Source of the DNA: Syntrophales bacterium
GTDB taxonomy: Bacteria > Desulfobacterota > Syntrophia > Syntrophales > JADFWA01
Assembly: GCA_030655775.1 (NCBI GenBank)
Contig: JAUSPI010000096.1
Span: forward strand, 1-36,753
Length of the DNA: 36,753 nt
Reading direction: 5' to 3'
Shown here in pieces: positions 15,068-23,016 of the stretch. Position 1 is the stretch's first letter. Each line of letters begins with the position of its first letter. A program made the position numbers and the translations under genes. The notes below the pieces were generated by a model that saw only the letters and a list, made by a program, of their open reading frames with translations, ran no database searches and was not told the DNA's origin.

Positions 15068-15681
15068 AGAAGTGTTCCTGGTTGGTTTTTGGGATTTTAC
15101 TAATATTCTGTATCGGTTGCACACAACTTAAAGGTTATGTTGAAATAGTTAAAGACGAGAGCATCTCGAAAGAATATCTGAACGTATTGGACAAGTGGAC
15201 AAGGGACAAGACGGTGTACTCTCAATTTGAAACAAAAGTCCGTATTGCAGCAACCTATAAAAACAGTGAATTCAACAAGGCCTATCTTTCAGAATATTCG
15301 AGGATATATTCCTTAACTGAACCGGAGAAAAAATCAAAAGAGGAGACGCTGACGGATATTTCTTCTGATTTTACCGAGTTTCTCTTTTATGCCTATACTC
15401 CCGATAAAGATTCAAATGACTTTGACAGGCGGGATTCTATCTGGACGATATTCCTCTTGGATGAAAAGGGAAACAGGGTATATCCTGTAGAGGTGAGAAA
15501 AATTAAGAAAATTACGCCGGTAATAAAAGAGTTTTATCCCTACATAAATAAATATTACGGGATGTTTTACAGTCTTAAATGTCTACCGCTCTCTTCTGCT
15601 GAAGGTGATTCCAAGCACCTGAAGTTGGTTTTTGCCAGTGTACTCGGGAGGGTTGAGCTTGAGTGGCCCCAATTACCCTGA
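15064..15681 (+). CDS. Predicted lipoprotein of unknown function
   Basis: A 205-residue protein with a lipoprotein signal: MKKCSWLVFGILLIFCIGC, so Cys19 would be lipidated after the lipobox CIGC. The mature part is hydrophilic and has no domain I recognise. Notable segments are VLDKWTRDKTVYSQFETKVR (residues 41-60) and FTEFLFYAYTPDKDSNDF. The reading frame starts inside the last codons of purB (4-nt overlap), so it is expressed with it. The gene ends 3 nt before the convergent methyltransferase stop. Similar lipoproteins downstream of purB are, as I recall, seen in other deltaproteobacteria, but no function is known to me. Confidence 0.8.
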   Translation: MKKCSWLVFGILLIFCIGCTQLKGYVEIVKDESISKEYLNVLDKWTRDKTVYSQFETKVRIAATYKNSEFNKAYLSEYSRIYSLTEPEKKSKEETLTDISSDFTEFLFYAYTPDKDSNDFDRRDSIWTIFLLDEKGNRVYPVEVRKIKKITPVIKEFYPYINKYYGMFYSLKCLPLSSAEGDSKHLKLVFASVLGRVELEWPQLP

Positions 15682-15684
15682 TTA

Positions 15685-16311
15685 CTAAAATCCATCCCCT
15701 TTTAATGACGTGGCAATCATCCTGTATTCGCCCCCGAACCATTCCTTTTTTATCAGCCTGTCTTCTGAGACGGACAGGTTTTTTTCATTTATAAGAGCAA
15801 AAAAATCTTTCTCATAGGTTACATTACCAAAATCGATAGTTGTAACATATTTGAGTTTCGGCTTGATAAACTCTATGAACCCTATCTTTTTTTTGAACAT
15901 GGTCTGAAAAAAGATAATCTCTCCGCCAGGTTTAAGCCAACCTTTAATTCGATCCAGAACAAGCTTCTGGTCATCGAAAAGCATGAAACTCATACTAAAT
16001 AGAATAAAATCAAAAAATTCTCTCCTCGGCGGTTCGTAGGCCTCTACAGGCTCGTGGTGAATTTTGATGTAATCTTCAAGCTGGTAGGTTTCAATGAGAC
16101 GGTAACAGTGATTTATATAGCTTTTATTAATATCAATTCCGGTTATTTTCAACTCCTTGGATTTAATCAATGGGTGGTAATTTTTTATCATCACCCCGTT
16201 GCCGATGCCCACGTCGAGAACATTGGAGTTATCCGAAAAATAATCGAGGCAATTATTGTAACAGTGGTCGGTCACGTCATTGATTATCAATTTGTATAGC
16301 AGATTTTTCAT
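15685..16311 (-). CDS. Class I SAM-dependent methyltransferase
   Basis: A 208-residue protein with a Rossmann-type methyltransferase core. Motif I is VLDVGIGNGVMIKNY, the acidic beta-2 end is ITGIDINKSYI, and the motif IV region is FDFILFSMSFMLF, followed by WLKPGGEIIFFQTMF. It transfers a methyl group from S-adenosylmethionine to an unknown small-molecule or other acceptor. The frame opens at a TTG (16341), but ATG 16311 (MKNLLYKLIIND) is the likelier start; neither has a strong Shine-Dalgarno sequence. The upstream region is taken up by repeat A copy 2. It is convergent with the lipoprotein gene, with 3 nt between stops. Confidence 0.82.
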   Translation of the reverse strand: MKNLLYKLIINDVTDHCYNNCLDYFSDNSNVLDVGIGNGVMIKNYHPLIKSKELKITGIDINKSYINHCYRLIETYQLEDYIKIHHEPVEAYEPPRREFFDFILFSMSFMLFDDQKLVLDRIKGWLKPGGEIIFFQTMFKKKIGFIEFIKPKLKYVTTIDFGNVTYEKDFFALINEKNLSVSEDRLIKKEWFGGEYRMIATSLKGDGF

Positions 16312-16353
16312 AATATAAAATCGAGTTTTTCTAAGAATCAATCTCTGATGTAT

Positions 16354-16498
16354 TCGTAAAAAGTCATAAACTGCATCATTTGTCGTCCTGAACTTGTTTC
16401 AGGATCTCACTTGTTTCAGCATCTAATAATTTCAGTAAGTTAGAGACCCTGAAATAAATTCAGGGTGACAAAAAATGGCTTTTTACGAGACTGTCAAT
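16354..16498 (+). repeat. Repeat family A, copy 2
   Basis: TCGTAAAAAGTCATAAACTG at the left end and CTTTTTACGA at the right end bound an inner palindrome built from CTGAACTTGTTTCAG and CCTGAAATAAATTCAGG. It has the same orientation as copy 3 (17688-17822), with which it brackets repeat B and the enoyl-CoA hydratase-like gene. Confidence 0.9.
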
Positions 16499-16552
16499 TT
16501 CTACATTCCAGGGATTTTCCGTGACCCGCTACGAAGAACGTCAACGTGAAAG

Positions 16553-16675
16553 CTTTGCATAATACAAACAAGGTCATTGCGAGCGATAGCGAAGCAATCT
16601 CTAATCCACTGTAATTATGAAAGATTGCCGCGTCGCTCTGCTCCTCGCAATGACTAAGGCCGCAATTATGCAAAG
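16553..16675 (+). repeat. Repeat family B, copy 1
   Basis: A palindromic element of about 123 bp with ends CTTTGCATAAT and ATTATGCAAAG. The inner arms are GTCATTGCGAGCGATAGCGA and its near complement GCTCCTCGCAATGAC, and AATCT / AGATT. The right end lies 3 nt from the stop of the enoyl-CoA hydratase-like gene. Same orientation as copy 2 at 17489-17609. Confidence 0.88.
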
Positions 16676-16678
16676 GTT

Positions 16679-17428
16679 TTAACGTATCGTTATCTCTTTA
16701 AGTTTATTCCATGTTTTCTCGGAGTACCAGATATCGACAAATTCACGGATAACATCTTTTTCTTTTTTTGCCATTTCTTCAGCTACCGGCTTTCGCAAAA
16801 TACCTTTGACGCTTCTGAAAGCGGCGCTGTCTTTCTTAGCTAAATCGTGGGCTACCTTTCCGGCATCCTCCATCAAAGTATCCTGGGAAGATACCCTGTC
16901 AACAAGCCCCATCTGGTTTGCTTCCTCCGCAGAATACATTGAGCCACCGTAGAGGATTGACTGGGCATTCTTTTGTCCGACACAATATTTAAGCATTTCA
17001 ACGCTTCCGGCAAGCACTGTTGAACCAAAGCCGATTTCATTTAACGCGATTTTTGCTTTACCGGAAACCATTATTCTATAGTCACATGTCGTGGCAAGCA
17101 TACAGCCCCCGGCCATCGTATGGCCGTTTAATGCGGCCACAACAGGTTTTGGAAAGAGGAACATGTACGTGTAGAGATCGGTGAATTTAGTCAAAAACTT
17201 TGTGAAAGAATCTTTTGAATAGCTTAAAAATTCGGGAATATCAAAACCAAAGGAAAAAAAGTTGCCCTGGCCCGTTAAAATTATAGCCTTGACAGTTTCA
17301 TCCTTTTCTAACTCTATTAAAGAGCTGTTGATTTGATCGATAGCCGATTCATTGAGTGCATTTACTTTCCCCCTGCTCAGGGTAAGCGTTGCAACGCTGT
17401 CATCTTTTGAAACAATAATAAAACTCAT
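16679..17428 (-). CDS. Enoyl-CoA hydratase/isomerase (crotonase) family protein
   Basis: A 249-residue crotonase-fold protein; members hydrate, isomerise or cleave acyl-CoA thioesters. Visible pieces are LTLSRGKVNAL, GNFFSFGFDIPEF (CoA/oxyanion region) and AALNGHTMAGGCMLATTCDY with the second oxyanion-hole glycine, then ALNEIGFGSTV. The usual catalytic Glu positions are not clearly matched, so the reaction is uncertain. ATG 17428 (MSFIIVSKDDSV) is the start: GAGAGGAAGAG lies just upstream and the longer frame up to 17512 is made of repeat B flank. The gene is enclosed by repeat B copies and, outside these, repeat A copies, all as direct repeats. It could act in fatty or aromatic acid degradation; the neighbourhood does not say. 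Confidence 0.88.
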   Translation of the reverse strand: MSFIIVSKDDSVATLTLSRGKVNALNESAIDQINSSLIELEKDETVKAIILTGQGNFFSFGFDIPEFLSYSKDSFTKFLTKFTDLYTYMFLFPKPVVAALNGHTMAGGCMLATTCDYRIMVSGKAKIALNEIGFGSTVLAGSVEMLKYCVGQKNAQSILYGGSMYSAEEANQMGLVDRVSSQDTLMEDAGKVAHDLAKKDSAAFRSVKGILRKPVAEEMAKKEKDVIREFVDIWYSEKTWNKLKEITIR

Positions 17429-17488
17429 GAAGAACTCTTCCTCTCTTACAGGTAGTGCAGGAAAGTTACCAAAAGGTTTTATGAAAGC

Positions 17489-17609
17489 CTTGCATAATAC
17501 CCACAATGTCATTGCGAACGCAGTGAAGCAATCTCAAATTATCTGTAATTACAAATAGATTGCCACGTCGCTTTGCTCCTCGCAATGACCAGAAAAGTAG
17601 TTATGCAAA
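17489..17609 (+). repeat. Repeat family B, copy 2
   Basis: CTTGCATAAT...TTATGCAAAC ends with inner arms GTCATTGCGAACGCAGTGAA and TTGCTCCTCGCAATGACC. It closely matches copy 1 (16553-16675) in the same orientation and sits upstream of the enoyl-CoA hydratase-like gene. Confidence 0.88.
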
Positions 17610-17687
17610 CGTCTCATTTCGTTTCTTGGATTTCCCGGATTCTCTTTTTAGGGGAAAACGTTTATTTAAACTCCAATATTGATGTTC

Positions 17688-17822
17688 TCGTAAAAAGTCA
17701 TAAACTGCACCATTTGTCGTCCTGAACTTGTTTCAGGATCTCACTTGTTTCAGCATCTAATTATTTCAGCAAGTTAGAGACCCTGAAATAAATTCAGGGT
17801 GACAAAAAAAGACTTTTTACGA
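17688..17822 (+). repeat. Repeat family A, copy 3
   Basis: A nearly perfect copy with flanks that extend the terminal inverted repeat: GATGTTCTCGTAAAAAGTC on the left and GACTTTTTACGAGACCATC on the right. Same orientation as copy 2. Confidence 0.9.
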
Positions 17823-17887
17823 GACCATCAATATTATATTATAGATAAAATGGTTGTGAAACATCTCTTTTGTACCTAATTTTAAAA

Positions 17888-17919
17888 GTGAAGCTCCCCG
17901 CCCACAGGGCGGGGAGCCC
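17888..17919. repeat. GC-rich hairpin, repeat family C; possible terminator of the sirtuin gene
   Basis: An 11-bp perfect stem GCTCCCCGCCC / GGGCGGGGAGC with an ACA loop. On the minus strand it is followed by TTCACTTTTAAAATT, so it may terminate the sirtuin transcript, whose stop is at 17925. A near-identical copy in inverse orientation is at 22823-22855. Confidence 0.75.
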
Positions 17920-17924
17920 AGCAA

Positions 17925-18767
17925 TTAGCCAGTCACTTTTTCAAAGATCTGTTTTATTCCTTCTGCACCGCCTAACGGTATTCCTATATGTTGAGGAGGA
18001 ACCGAGTAATCTCGAGGGTTTATCCGGATTAGAGTGCCGCCGTGCATCTGGACTATATATTCGGATTTCATCCGAACGGTTGGCACAGATTCTCCTGCTC
18101 CCATTTCAACCACCACTAATTTCATTTTTTCATCGTGCACTCTCTTTAACCATTTTCTCATTTGCTGGCTCTGTTCATCGGTTCTGTGGGGGAGCCAATT
18201 CCAGTCGCCAAACATCAGGATATTGGGTCTGGCAACCATGCCGCAGTCTGCACATTTGGGCAATGGTTCTTCTGCCTTGAACGTATCCTCGTCTACTTCA
18301 ACTTCTGTCCGGTTCGCATCCCATATTTTATGACTGCAAACGTTGCTGCATTGAAGATAATGAATTGAACCGTGGCACTCTTCTATGCGGTCTTTTCCAT
18401 AACCGGCTTTCTGGAATTGTCCATCGACATTAGAGGTGAAGACAAAATAACCTCCGATTTTCTGTTCAGCTATTTCCAGAAGCTGGGTAAAACCTTTATG
18501 CGGCTGTGTCTTTCTGTAAAGATTTAACCGGTGCCCATAGAATGCCCAGGCTAATTGGGGGTCGCTGTGAAACCACCGTGGATTTGCCATTTCACTAAAC
18601 GACAGTTCCAGTTTGGCAATCGGCGGGTAAGCTTTCCAAAATCCTTTATTTCCCCTGAAATCGGGCAGTCCTGAATCAACGCCTATGCCTGCTCCTGCAG
18701 TTATCAGAACCGTATCTGCATTTTTAAGCGCCAATGCGGCCTTTTTTATATCTTCTTTTATTTTCAT
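17925..18767 (-). CDS. Sir2-family NAD-dependent protein deacylase-like protein
   Basis: A sirtuin of about 280 residues. The NAD-binding signature reads ITAGAGIGVDSGLPDFRG, the second motif FTSNVDGQFQKAG, and the catalytic His lies in EECHGSIHYLQC. Zinc ligands are the pairs C-SNV-C and C-AD-C. Departures from classic sirtuins include TSNVDG in place of TQNIDG, Gln where His is usual after it, and VDSG in place of AESG. It may thus be a divergent subclass with unknown acyl specificity. An in-frame GTG at 18779 is an alternative start; no good Shine-Dalgarno sequence marks either. It lies 44 nt after the thioredoxin-like gene on the opposite side of that gene's start, reading the same way but not clearly co-transcribed. 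Sirtuins can also act in defence, but no partner is visible here. Confidence 0.88.
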   Translation of the reverse strand: MKIKEDIKKAALALKNADTVLITAGAGIGVDSGLPDFRGNKGFWKAYPPIAKLELSFSEMANPRWFHSDPQLAWAFYGHRLNLYRKTQPHKGFTQLLEIAEQKIGGYFVFTSNVDGQFQKAGYGKDRIEECHGSIHYLQCSNVCSHKIWDANRTEVEVDEDTFKAEEPLPKCADCGMVARPNILMFGDWNWLPHRTDEQSQQMRKWLKRVHDEKMKLVVVEMGAGESVPTVRMKSEYIVQMHGGTLIRINPRDYSVPPQHIGIPLGGAEGIKQIFEKVTG

Positions 18768-18810
18768 TGGAGTAAACACACCCGTCCATACAATCAGGCC
18801 AGTTATATAC

Positions 18811-19266
18811 TTACTTCATTTTGTGTTTGTTAATCGTCTCTTTGAGATGAGCCACGTATTTTTCAGCTCCTCCTCTTCGGTAACCGGTTGTCCCTAATAA
18901 CTCTCCATCGGGACTCAGTATGATGATGGTGGGAAAACCGCGAACTTTAAATTTTTCCATTAACTTTCCATTTTCTTCCTTGCGCTTTTTGCTCTGGTAT
19001 TTTTTACTGGGAAAGTCAATCAACACGCAAACTAAATTTTCTTTTGCGAATGTTTTGAAGGCCTCATGGCTCAATACTTCTTTCTCCAGTTTCATGCACC
19101 AGGAACACCAATCTGATCCGCTAAAGTCAAGCAGAAGATATTTGCCTGAAGTTTTTGCTTCTGATGAAGCTTTTTCAAAATCTTCATTCCAGTTTTCGGC
19201 TTGTGCTGCTATGCCAAAGGATAAAATAATTGTGATGAGAAAACCTATGATAAAAGCTTTTTTCAT
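18811..19266 (-). CDS. Exported thioredoxin-like thiol-disulfide protein
   Basis: A 151-residue protein with a Sec signal peptide (residues 1-23, AFIIGFLITIILSFGIAAQA) and a thioredoxin fold of the DsbD C-terminal/thioredoxin_7 type. The redox motif WCSWC has cysteines at 54 and 57, preceded by LLLDFSGSD. The cis-proline loop is RGFPTIIIL. It should reduce or exchange disulfides in the periplasm, plausibly keeping apocytochrome CxxCH cysteines reduced for heme attachment. AAGGAG lies 8 nt before ATG 19266; the frame extends to 19314 but without a ribosome site. It is 54 nt downstream of the octaheme cytochrome gene on the same strand, which supports that role. Confidence 0.87.
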   Translation of the reverse strand: MKKAFIIGFLITIILSFGIAAQAENWNEDFEKASSEAKTSGKYLLLDFSGSDWCSWCMKLEKEVLSHEAFKTFAKENLVCVLIDFPSKKYQSKKRKEENGKLMEKFKVRGFPTIIILSPDGELLGTTGYRRGGAEKYVAHLKETINKHKMK

Positions 19267-19320
19267 TGGGCACACTCCTTTGAGTCGTTTTACTGATTGA
19301 TCGTAAAATATCATTTTGCA

Positions 19321-20937
19321 TCATTTAGTTAAACCTTCAATTTCTTCCGAACTGTAACCAAGGGATTTAAAATCCAGTCGCCCGCCTGCTTTTATATGGC
19401 AATCCTTGCAGGTTAAGGCGTCTTTAGCGGGGGCGATACTATGGAACTGCTGGAAGTACATGGGTGACCTTCTTATTATGGCAGAATCATAGCGTCCATT
19501 TTGCCATTGATGCATCTGTTTTATCGTGGTGTCCTTTTTTCCTTTACCGCCGGCGCGTGCCACAAATGCTTTTGGGACAGGGTGCCCGTTCGAATATCCG
19601 TCAGGATCATCCAGGACTTCAGGGGTGGTCCCGTCATCAAAAAGTATCGTTTCAACTACTGAAAATGGCGTAATACGGCTGTTATCATCTTCGCGACTTC
19701 CTGTTGGGTGTGGAATCTCAGTGCACAGCGTATCAGGATTATACCAGGCATATACGGGCTTAAACCCGGCCTTTTTCATGGACTTGTAGCAGTCCACCAT
19801 ATCGTTTATTTGCTGGTTCATCTTTTCAGGTGTCGCCATTCCAAAAAGCTTGGCAATCGGCATCATCCACTGATATTGCTTCATCATTTTTTCCATATCC
19901 ATTCCCGGGAGCCAGTTGATTTGTTTTGCACCCGGGTATGTTTTCGGGATATGGCAGACCTCGCACGTAATTTTAGGTAAATGTTCATTCAAAGCATCTT
20001 TGTTTATACCTTCATGTGGTTCATCGCCATGACAGTCCATACAGGTTTTCATGGTTCCGCGTAATTCAGGTGTGCCTATTGCATCGAGTATTTTACCTTT
20101 TCCAATCTGATGATTTTTTGTAATGTGACACTCCTGACACCTCATTCCGGCGGCATAATGAACGTCAGTAGGGCTACCCTTGAACAGGCCGTATCGGGTG
20201 CCCCGCTTACCGTTTGTCCGCCAGTGGCAGAAATTACAATTGTCCGGGGCAGGCTTTCCGACACGAAGTTCCACCCCTTCCATAGCTTTTACTGCGATGT
20301 CGGACAGATCAAGCTTTTTCATGTTTCCACCCACCTTGGCCCCGGCCATCATCAACGAGGAAAGACGCGCGCCATTGCTCAATACTATTTTACCATACTT
20401 ATCCATACCCGCAGGTGACTTGCCTAAGCCCTGTCCGCCCTTGTAACCACTCTTTTGGTGGCATATAAGACAGTCAACGTCCATCCCGTACGGCTTTAAT
20501 ACTCCGCCTCCGGGATGGCACTGTGCGCAGAAGATAGCTTCCATCTGCTGCCAGTGTTTCTCAGGCTCAGCCGTCCGGTCCAGATTGGAGAGCGGGTACC
20601 ATCGAGTGTACATACCTGTATCTACAGCTTCTGAAGGATCGTAAGCAATTTTGCCGTCTTTCGTGATTCGTCCCTGATGCACATGGTAGCTGTTGGTTAT
20701 TTCCCTGTATTCTTTCTGGTGACAGGCGTAACAAGCCTCAGACCCCTTGTAACCACCGAGCTGTCTGAAAACTAGGCTGTGCATCTCTTCAATGCGAAGC
20801 TCTTCTTTATTTGATGGAAAGATGACAGGAGCGAGTCCTGGTGTAGCAATCTGTTTTTTGGAAACACAAGTGACAATCAGGAACAAGGAGGAAAGGCAGA
20901 AGAACAGAAAAAAACTTATTTTAATTTGTTTCTTCAT
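19321..20937 (-). CDS. Octaheme c-type cytochrome, possibly tetrathionate reductase/HAO-like
   Basis: A 538-residue exported multiheme cytochrome with exactly eight CxxCH motifs: CYACH (69), CAQCH (137), CLICH (156), CNFCH (234), CQECH (267), CMDCH (299), CEVCH (325) and CKDCH (510). The long gap before the last heme contains AWYNPD and TGSREDDNSRITPF. The N-terminus is a hydrophobic signal ending VTC, possibly a lipobox although Thr at -1 is unusual. Length, heme number and the isolated last heme recall the octaheme tetrathionate reductase/hydroxylamine oxidoreductase relatives. The true substrate (tetrathionate, nitrite, hydroxylamine or another) is not determinable here. GAGGA precedes ATG 20937. 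It starts 8 nt after the phytase-like stop, so the two genes are co-transcribed. Confidence 0.88.
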   Translation of the reverse strand: MKKQIKISFFLFFCLSSLFLIVTCVSKKQIATPGLAPVIFPSNKEELRIEEMHSLVFRQLGGYKGSEACYACHQKEYREITNSYHVHQGRITKDGKIAYDPSEAVDTGMYTRWYPLSNLDRTAEPEKHWQQMEAIFCAQCHPGGGVLKPYGMDVDCLICHQKSGYKGGQGLGKSPAGMDKYGKIVLSNGARLSSLMMAGAKVGGNMKKLDLSDIAVKAMEGVELRVGKPAPDNCNFCHWRTNGKRGTRYGLFKGSPTDVHYAAGMRCQECHITKNHQIGKGKILDAIGTPELRGTMKTCMDCHGDEPHEGINKDALNEHLPKITCEVCHIPKTYPGAKQINWLPGMDMEKMMKQYQWMMPIAKLFGMATPEKMNQQINDMVDCYKSMKKAGFKPVYAWYNPDTLCTEIPHPTGSREDDNSRITPFSVVETILFDDGTTPEVLDDPDGYSNGHPVPKAFVARAGGKGKKDTTIKQMHQWQNGRYDSAIIRRSPMYFQQFHSIAPAKDALTCKDCHIKAGGRLDFKSLGYSSEEIEGLTK

Positions 20938-20945
20938 AATTGTCC

Positions 20946-22061
20946 TCATTTAGAAATGTTTGATGTTTCGCTCCGGGGATTCCATGATACATCTGCTTTG
21001 AGGTTTAACACCCTGGCAATCGATTCCCAGGGTGTCACCAAAACGGGGCAACGGTTGCTGTCTTTCTGATCAGTATGACAAACAAATAAACCTTTGGGAA
21101 ACCGAGTACCAAGATAAACATTAGTCACATCGATTCCATCCGTATGTATTGCACCATCGATATGGAAGGTTCCAAGGAACTTATCTTCTCCTCCAAGTTG
21201 ATAGACTTTAACGGAATTTCGTGACTGATTTGAAACCATCAAATAACCTTCTCCGGCATGTGATTTATAAATAGTAAGACCTTCTACATCAAACATCAAA
21301 CCGTTCTTCCAGGTTTTTATTATAAGTTCTCCCGGTGTTGGATCACCCGGTTCAGCACCGACTTTCCAGACACCTGTATCTTCCTGAGCAATGTAAAGGG
21401 CACACGATTCATCGTCAGCAACGGTACCTTCACAGCCTGCCAGATCCCACTGGCGAACTTTTCTTCCGGATATCTTACCTTTACCATCGTCGAACAACTC
21501 AAACTGTTCAATCCCGCCGGTGCCTTTATTCTCCGTAGTTTTTATAAAATAAAATTTATCTGTTTTCTGACTGTGATACAACGTACCGCCGACTCCTTCA
21601 CCCGTGGCAATCGAGTTGTCATCGACCCTTCTTAATTGGCGAGTTTCCGGTTCGATGGCGAAAACAATGATCCTGTCCCCTTTTTTTCGCTGCAGATATG
21701 CCACTATATCTACTTTTTTACCTCCAAGCGGAAAACCATACCTCACATCAATGTTTCCGGGTTTCGGCATTGATAACACCTGAAGAACGCTACCCTCAAG
21801 ATCATACACAAAAATCTTTTCCGCTGCCTTGTCCGCAGTTATGATAGTACTCTTCGAAGATTCTGTGGGATGAATCCAGATACACATATCATCCTGGTCG
21901 ATGGAACCTTCCGCAAGCAGCTTCATCGTTGGTGTTATTGTATTGGTACTTTCAGGGTGAAAGAGATACCATGTGGTCGCAAAATAAACGGTTGCAACAA
22001 AGAATAATACAACTAATAGACCTTTAACGTTTCTGAAATTTAAGGTTTTTAGTGCCTTCAT
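20946..22061 (-). CDS. Beta-propeller phytase-like protein, membrane-anchored
   Basis: A 371-residue protein with an N-terminal hydrophobic anchor (residues 14-31, LLVVLFFVATVYFATTWY) and then a beta-propeller of the 3-phytase (BPP) type. Recognisable pieces are DQDDMCIWIHPTESSKSTII, IFVYDLEGSVLQ, CEGTVADDESCALYIAQED, TGVWKV, FDVEGLTIY and DGIDV. BPP enzymes hydrolyse phosphate from phytate with bound calcium; the acidic residues in DQDD, CEG and DVEG fit those metal sites. It would act outside the cytoplasmic membrane. Its stop is 8 nt before the octaheme cytochrome start. Pairing a phytase with a multiheme cytochrome is unexpected, so the protein might have another role, for instance a propeller scaffold. 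No clear Shine-Dalgarno sequence. Confidence 0.82.
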   Translation of the reverse strand: MKALKTLNFRNVKGLLVVLFFVATVYFATTWYLFHPESTNTITPTMKLLAEGSIDQDDMCIWIHPTESSKSTIITADKAAEKIFVYDLEGSVLQVLSMPKPGNIDVRYGFPLGGKKVDIVAYLQRKKGDRIIVFAIEPETRQLRRVDDNSIATGEGVGGTLYHSQKTDKFYFIKTTENKGTGGIEQFELFDDGKGKISGRKVRQWDLAGCEGTVADDESCALYIAQEDTGVWKVGAEPGDPTPGELIIKTWKNGLMFDVEGLTIYKSHAGEGYLMVSNQSRNSVKVYQLGGEDKFLGTFHIDGAIHTDGIDVTNVYLGTRFPKGLFVCHTDQKDSNRCPVLVTPWESIARVLNLKADVSWNPRSETSNISK

Positions 22062-22109
22062 TGAGTCTGTTAAACATTTGGAATTATGAAGTTTTTTCTG
22101 GTTACCCGG

Positions 22110-22724
22110 TTAGGTTAATGGTTTCCATTCTTCTGAGTGATAATCGTAGGCTATCAAATTACCTGCATGCAAGTCATACAGCCAACCGTGAATTATCAAC
22201 TTACCATTGCTTGCTGCCTCGCGTACGCAGCTGTATGTCTGGAGATTTTCTATCTGCAACAATACATTTGCCTTGATCATTTCCAGATGCCGTTCTTCCT
22301 CTGGTATTTCAGAAGTCTCCAGTCTGGCACGCGCCGGTCGTGCCAGTTCCAACCAGCGAGCAATGTGTGGTTCGCGCGCCATATCGATATCTTCATCCAG
22401 GGCCTTGATGCCTCCGCACTCGGTATGCCCGCATATCACGATGTGTGGAACGCCAAGGTGCAGAACTGCATATTCGATCACTGCGCCTACGGCATCGCCA
22501 GTCGTACCAAAAGGTGGCACCACGTTGGCTATGTTTCGCATCACAAACAACTCCCCCGCCTCAGCTCCGGTAATCTGTTCCGGAATAATCCGCGAGTCGG
22601 AGCAACCTATCCAGAGCACCTTGGGATTCTGGCCTTCTTCAGCTAACCGAACAAACACATCTTGCTCAGCTGCAAATTTCTCCTTGAATCGATGATAACC
22701 GGATAATACTTTGTCAATAGGCAT
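22110..22724 (-). CDS. Beta-class carbonic anhydrase
   Basis: A 204-residue zinc enzyme for reversible CO2 hydration. The zinc ligands are visible as Cys41 in CSDSR, His100 and Cys103 in GHTECGG; the Asp43-Arg45 dyad is present. MRNIANVVPP and GAVIEYAVLHLGVPHIVICG are standard. ATG 22724 gives the typical opening IDKVLSGYHRF; an in-frame ATG at 22736 is also possible. The enzyme supplies bicarbonate for carboxylations or balances CO2 in an anaerobe. It reads in the same direction as the phytase-like gene, 48 nt away, and may be first in that transcript. Confidence 0.94.
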   Translation of the reverse strand: MPIDKVLSGYHRFKEKFAAEQDVFVRLAEEGQNPKVLWIGCSDSRIIPEQITGAEAGELFVMRNIANVVPPFGTTGDAVGAVIEYAVLHLGVPHIVICGHTECGGIKALDEDIDMAREPHIARWLELARPARARLETSEIPEEERHLEMIKANVLLQIENLQTYSCVREAASNGKLIIHGWLYDLHAGNLIAYDYHSEEWKPLT

Positions 22725-22765
22725 AGTTTCCCCCATAATTTATTTTGACCGGGAGCGCATCCCGC

Positions 22766-22855
22766 AAGCCCCGCCTTGTAGGCGGGGTCAAGGGGCGCAA
22801 TATAATTAAATTATTCCTTGCCGGGAAGCCCCGCCCTGTGGGCGGGGAGCTTCAC
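22766..22855. repeat. Two GC-rich hairpins, repeat family C
   Basis: The first hairpin (22768-22787) pairs GCCCCGCC with GGCGGGG around TTGTA. The second (22823-22855) carries CCCCGCCCTGTGGGCGGGG and then AGCTTCAC, the near-exact reverse complement of the element at 17888-17919. Located upstream of the carbonic anhydrase gene. Confidence 0.75.
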
Positions 22856-22859
22856 AAGT

Positions 22860-22994
22860 TCGTAAAAAGTCTTTTTTTGTCACCCTGAATTTATTTCAGG
22901 GTCTCTAACTTACTGAAATGATTAGATGCTGAAACAAGTGAGATCCTGAAACAAGTTCAGGATGACAAATGGTGCAGTTTATGACTTTTCACGA
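22860..22994 (-). repeat. Repeat family A, copy 4 (inverted orientation)
   Basis: The left end TCGTAAAAAGTC and right end GACTTTTCACGA bound the same inner sequence as copies 1-3 but reverse complemented (AGATCCTGAAACAAGTTCAG). It begins 4 nt after the family C hairpin. Confidence 0.9.
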
Positions 22995-23016
22995 GACCAT
23001 CAAATCATATATTGCC

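Noticed and set aside
22137-22646. Plus-strand open frames over the carbonic anhydrase gene
   Set aside because: Antisense shadows; the minus-strand frame contains the complete zinc-binding motifs.
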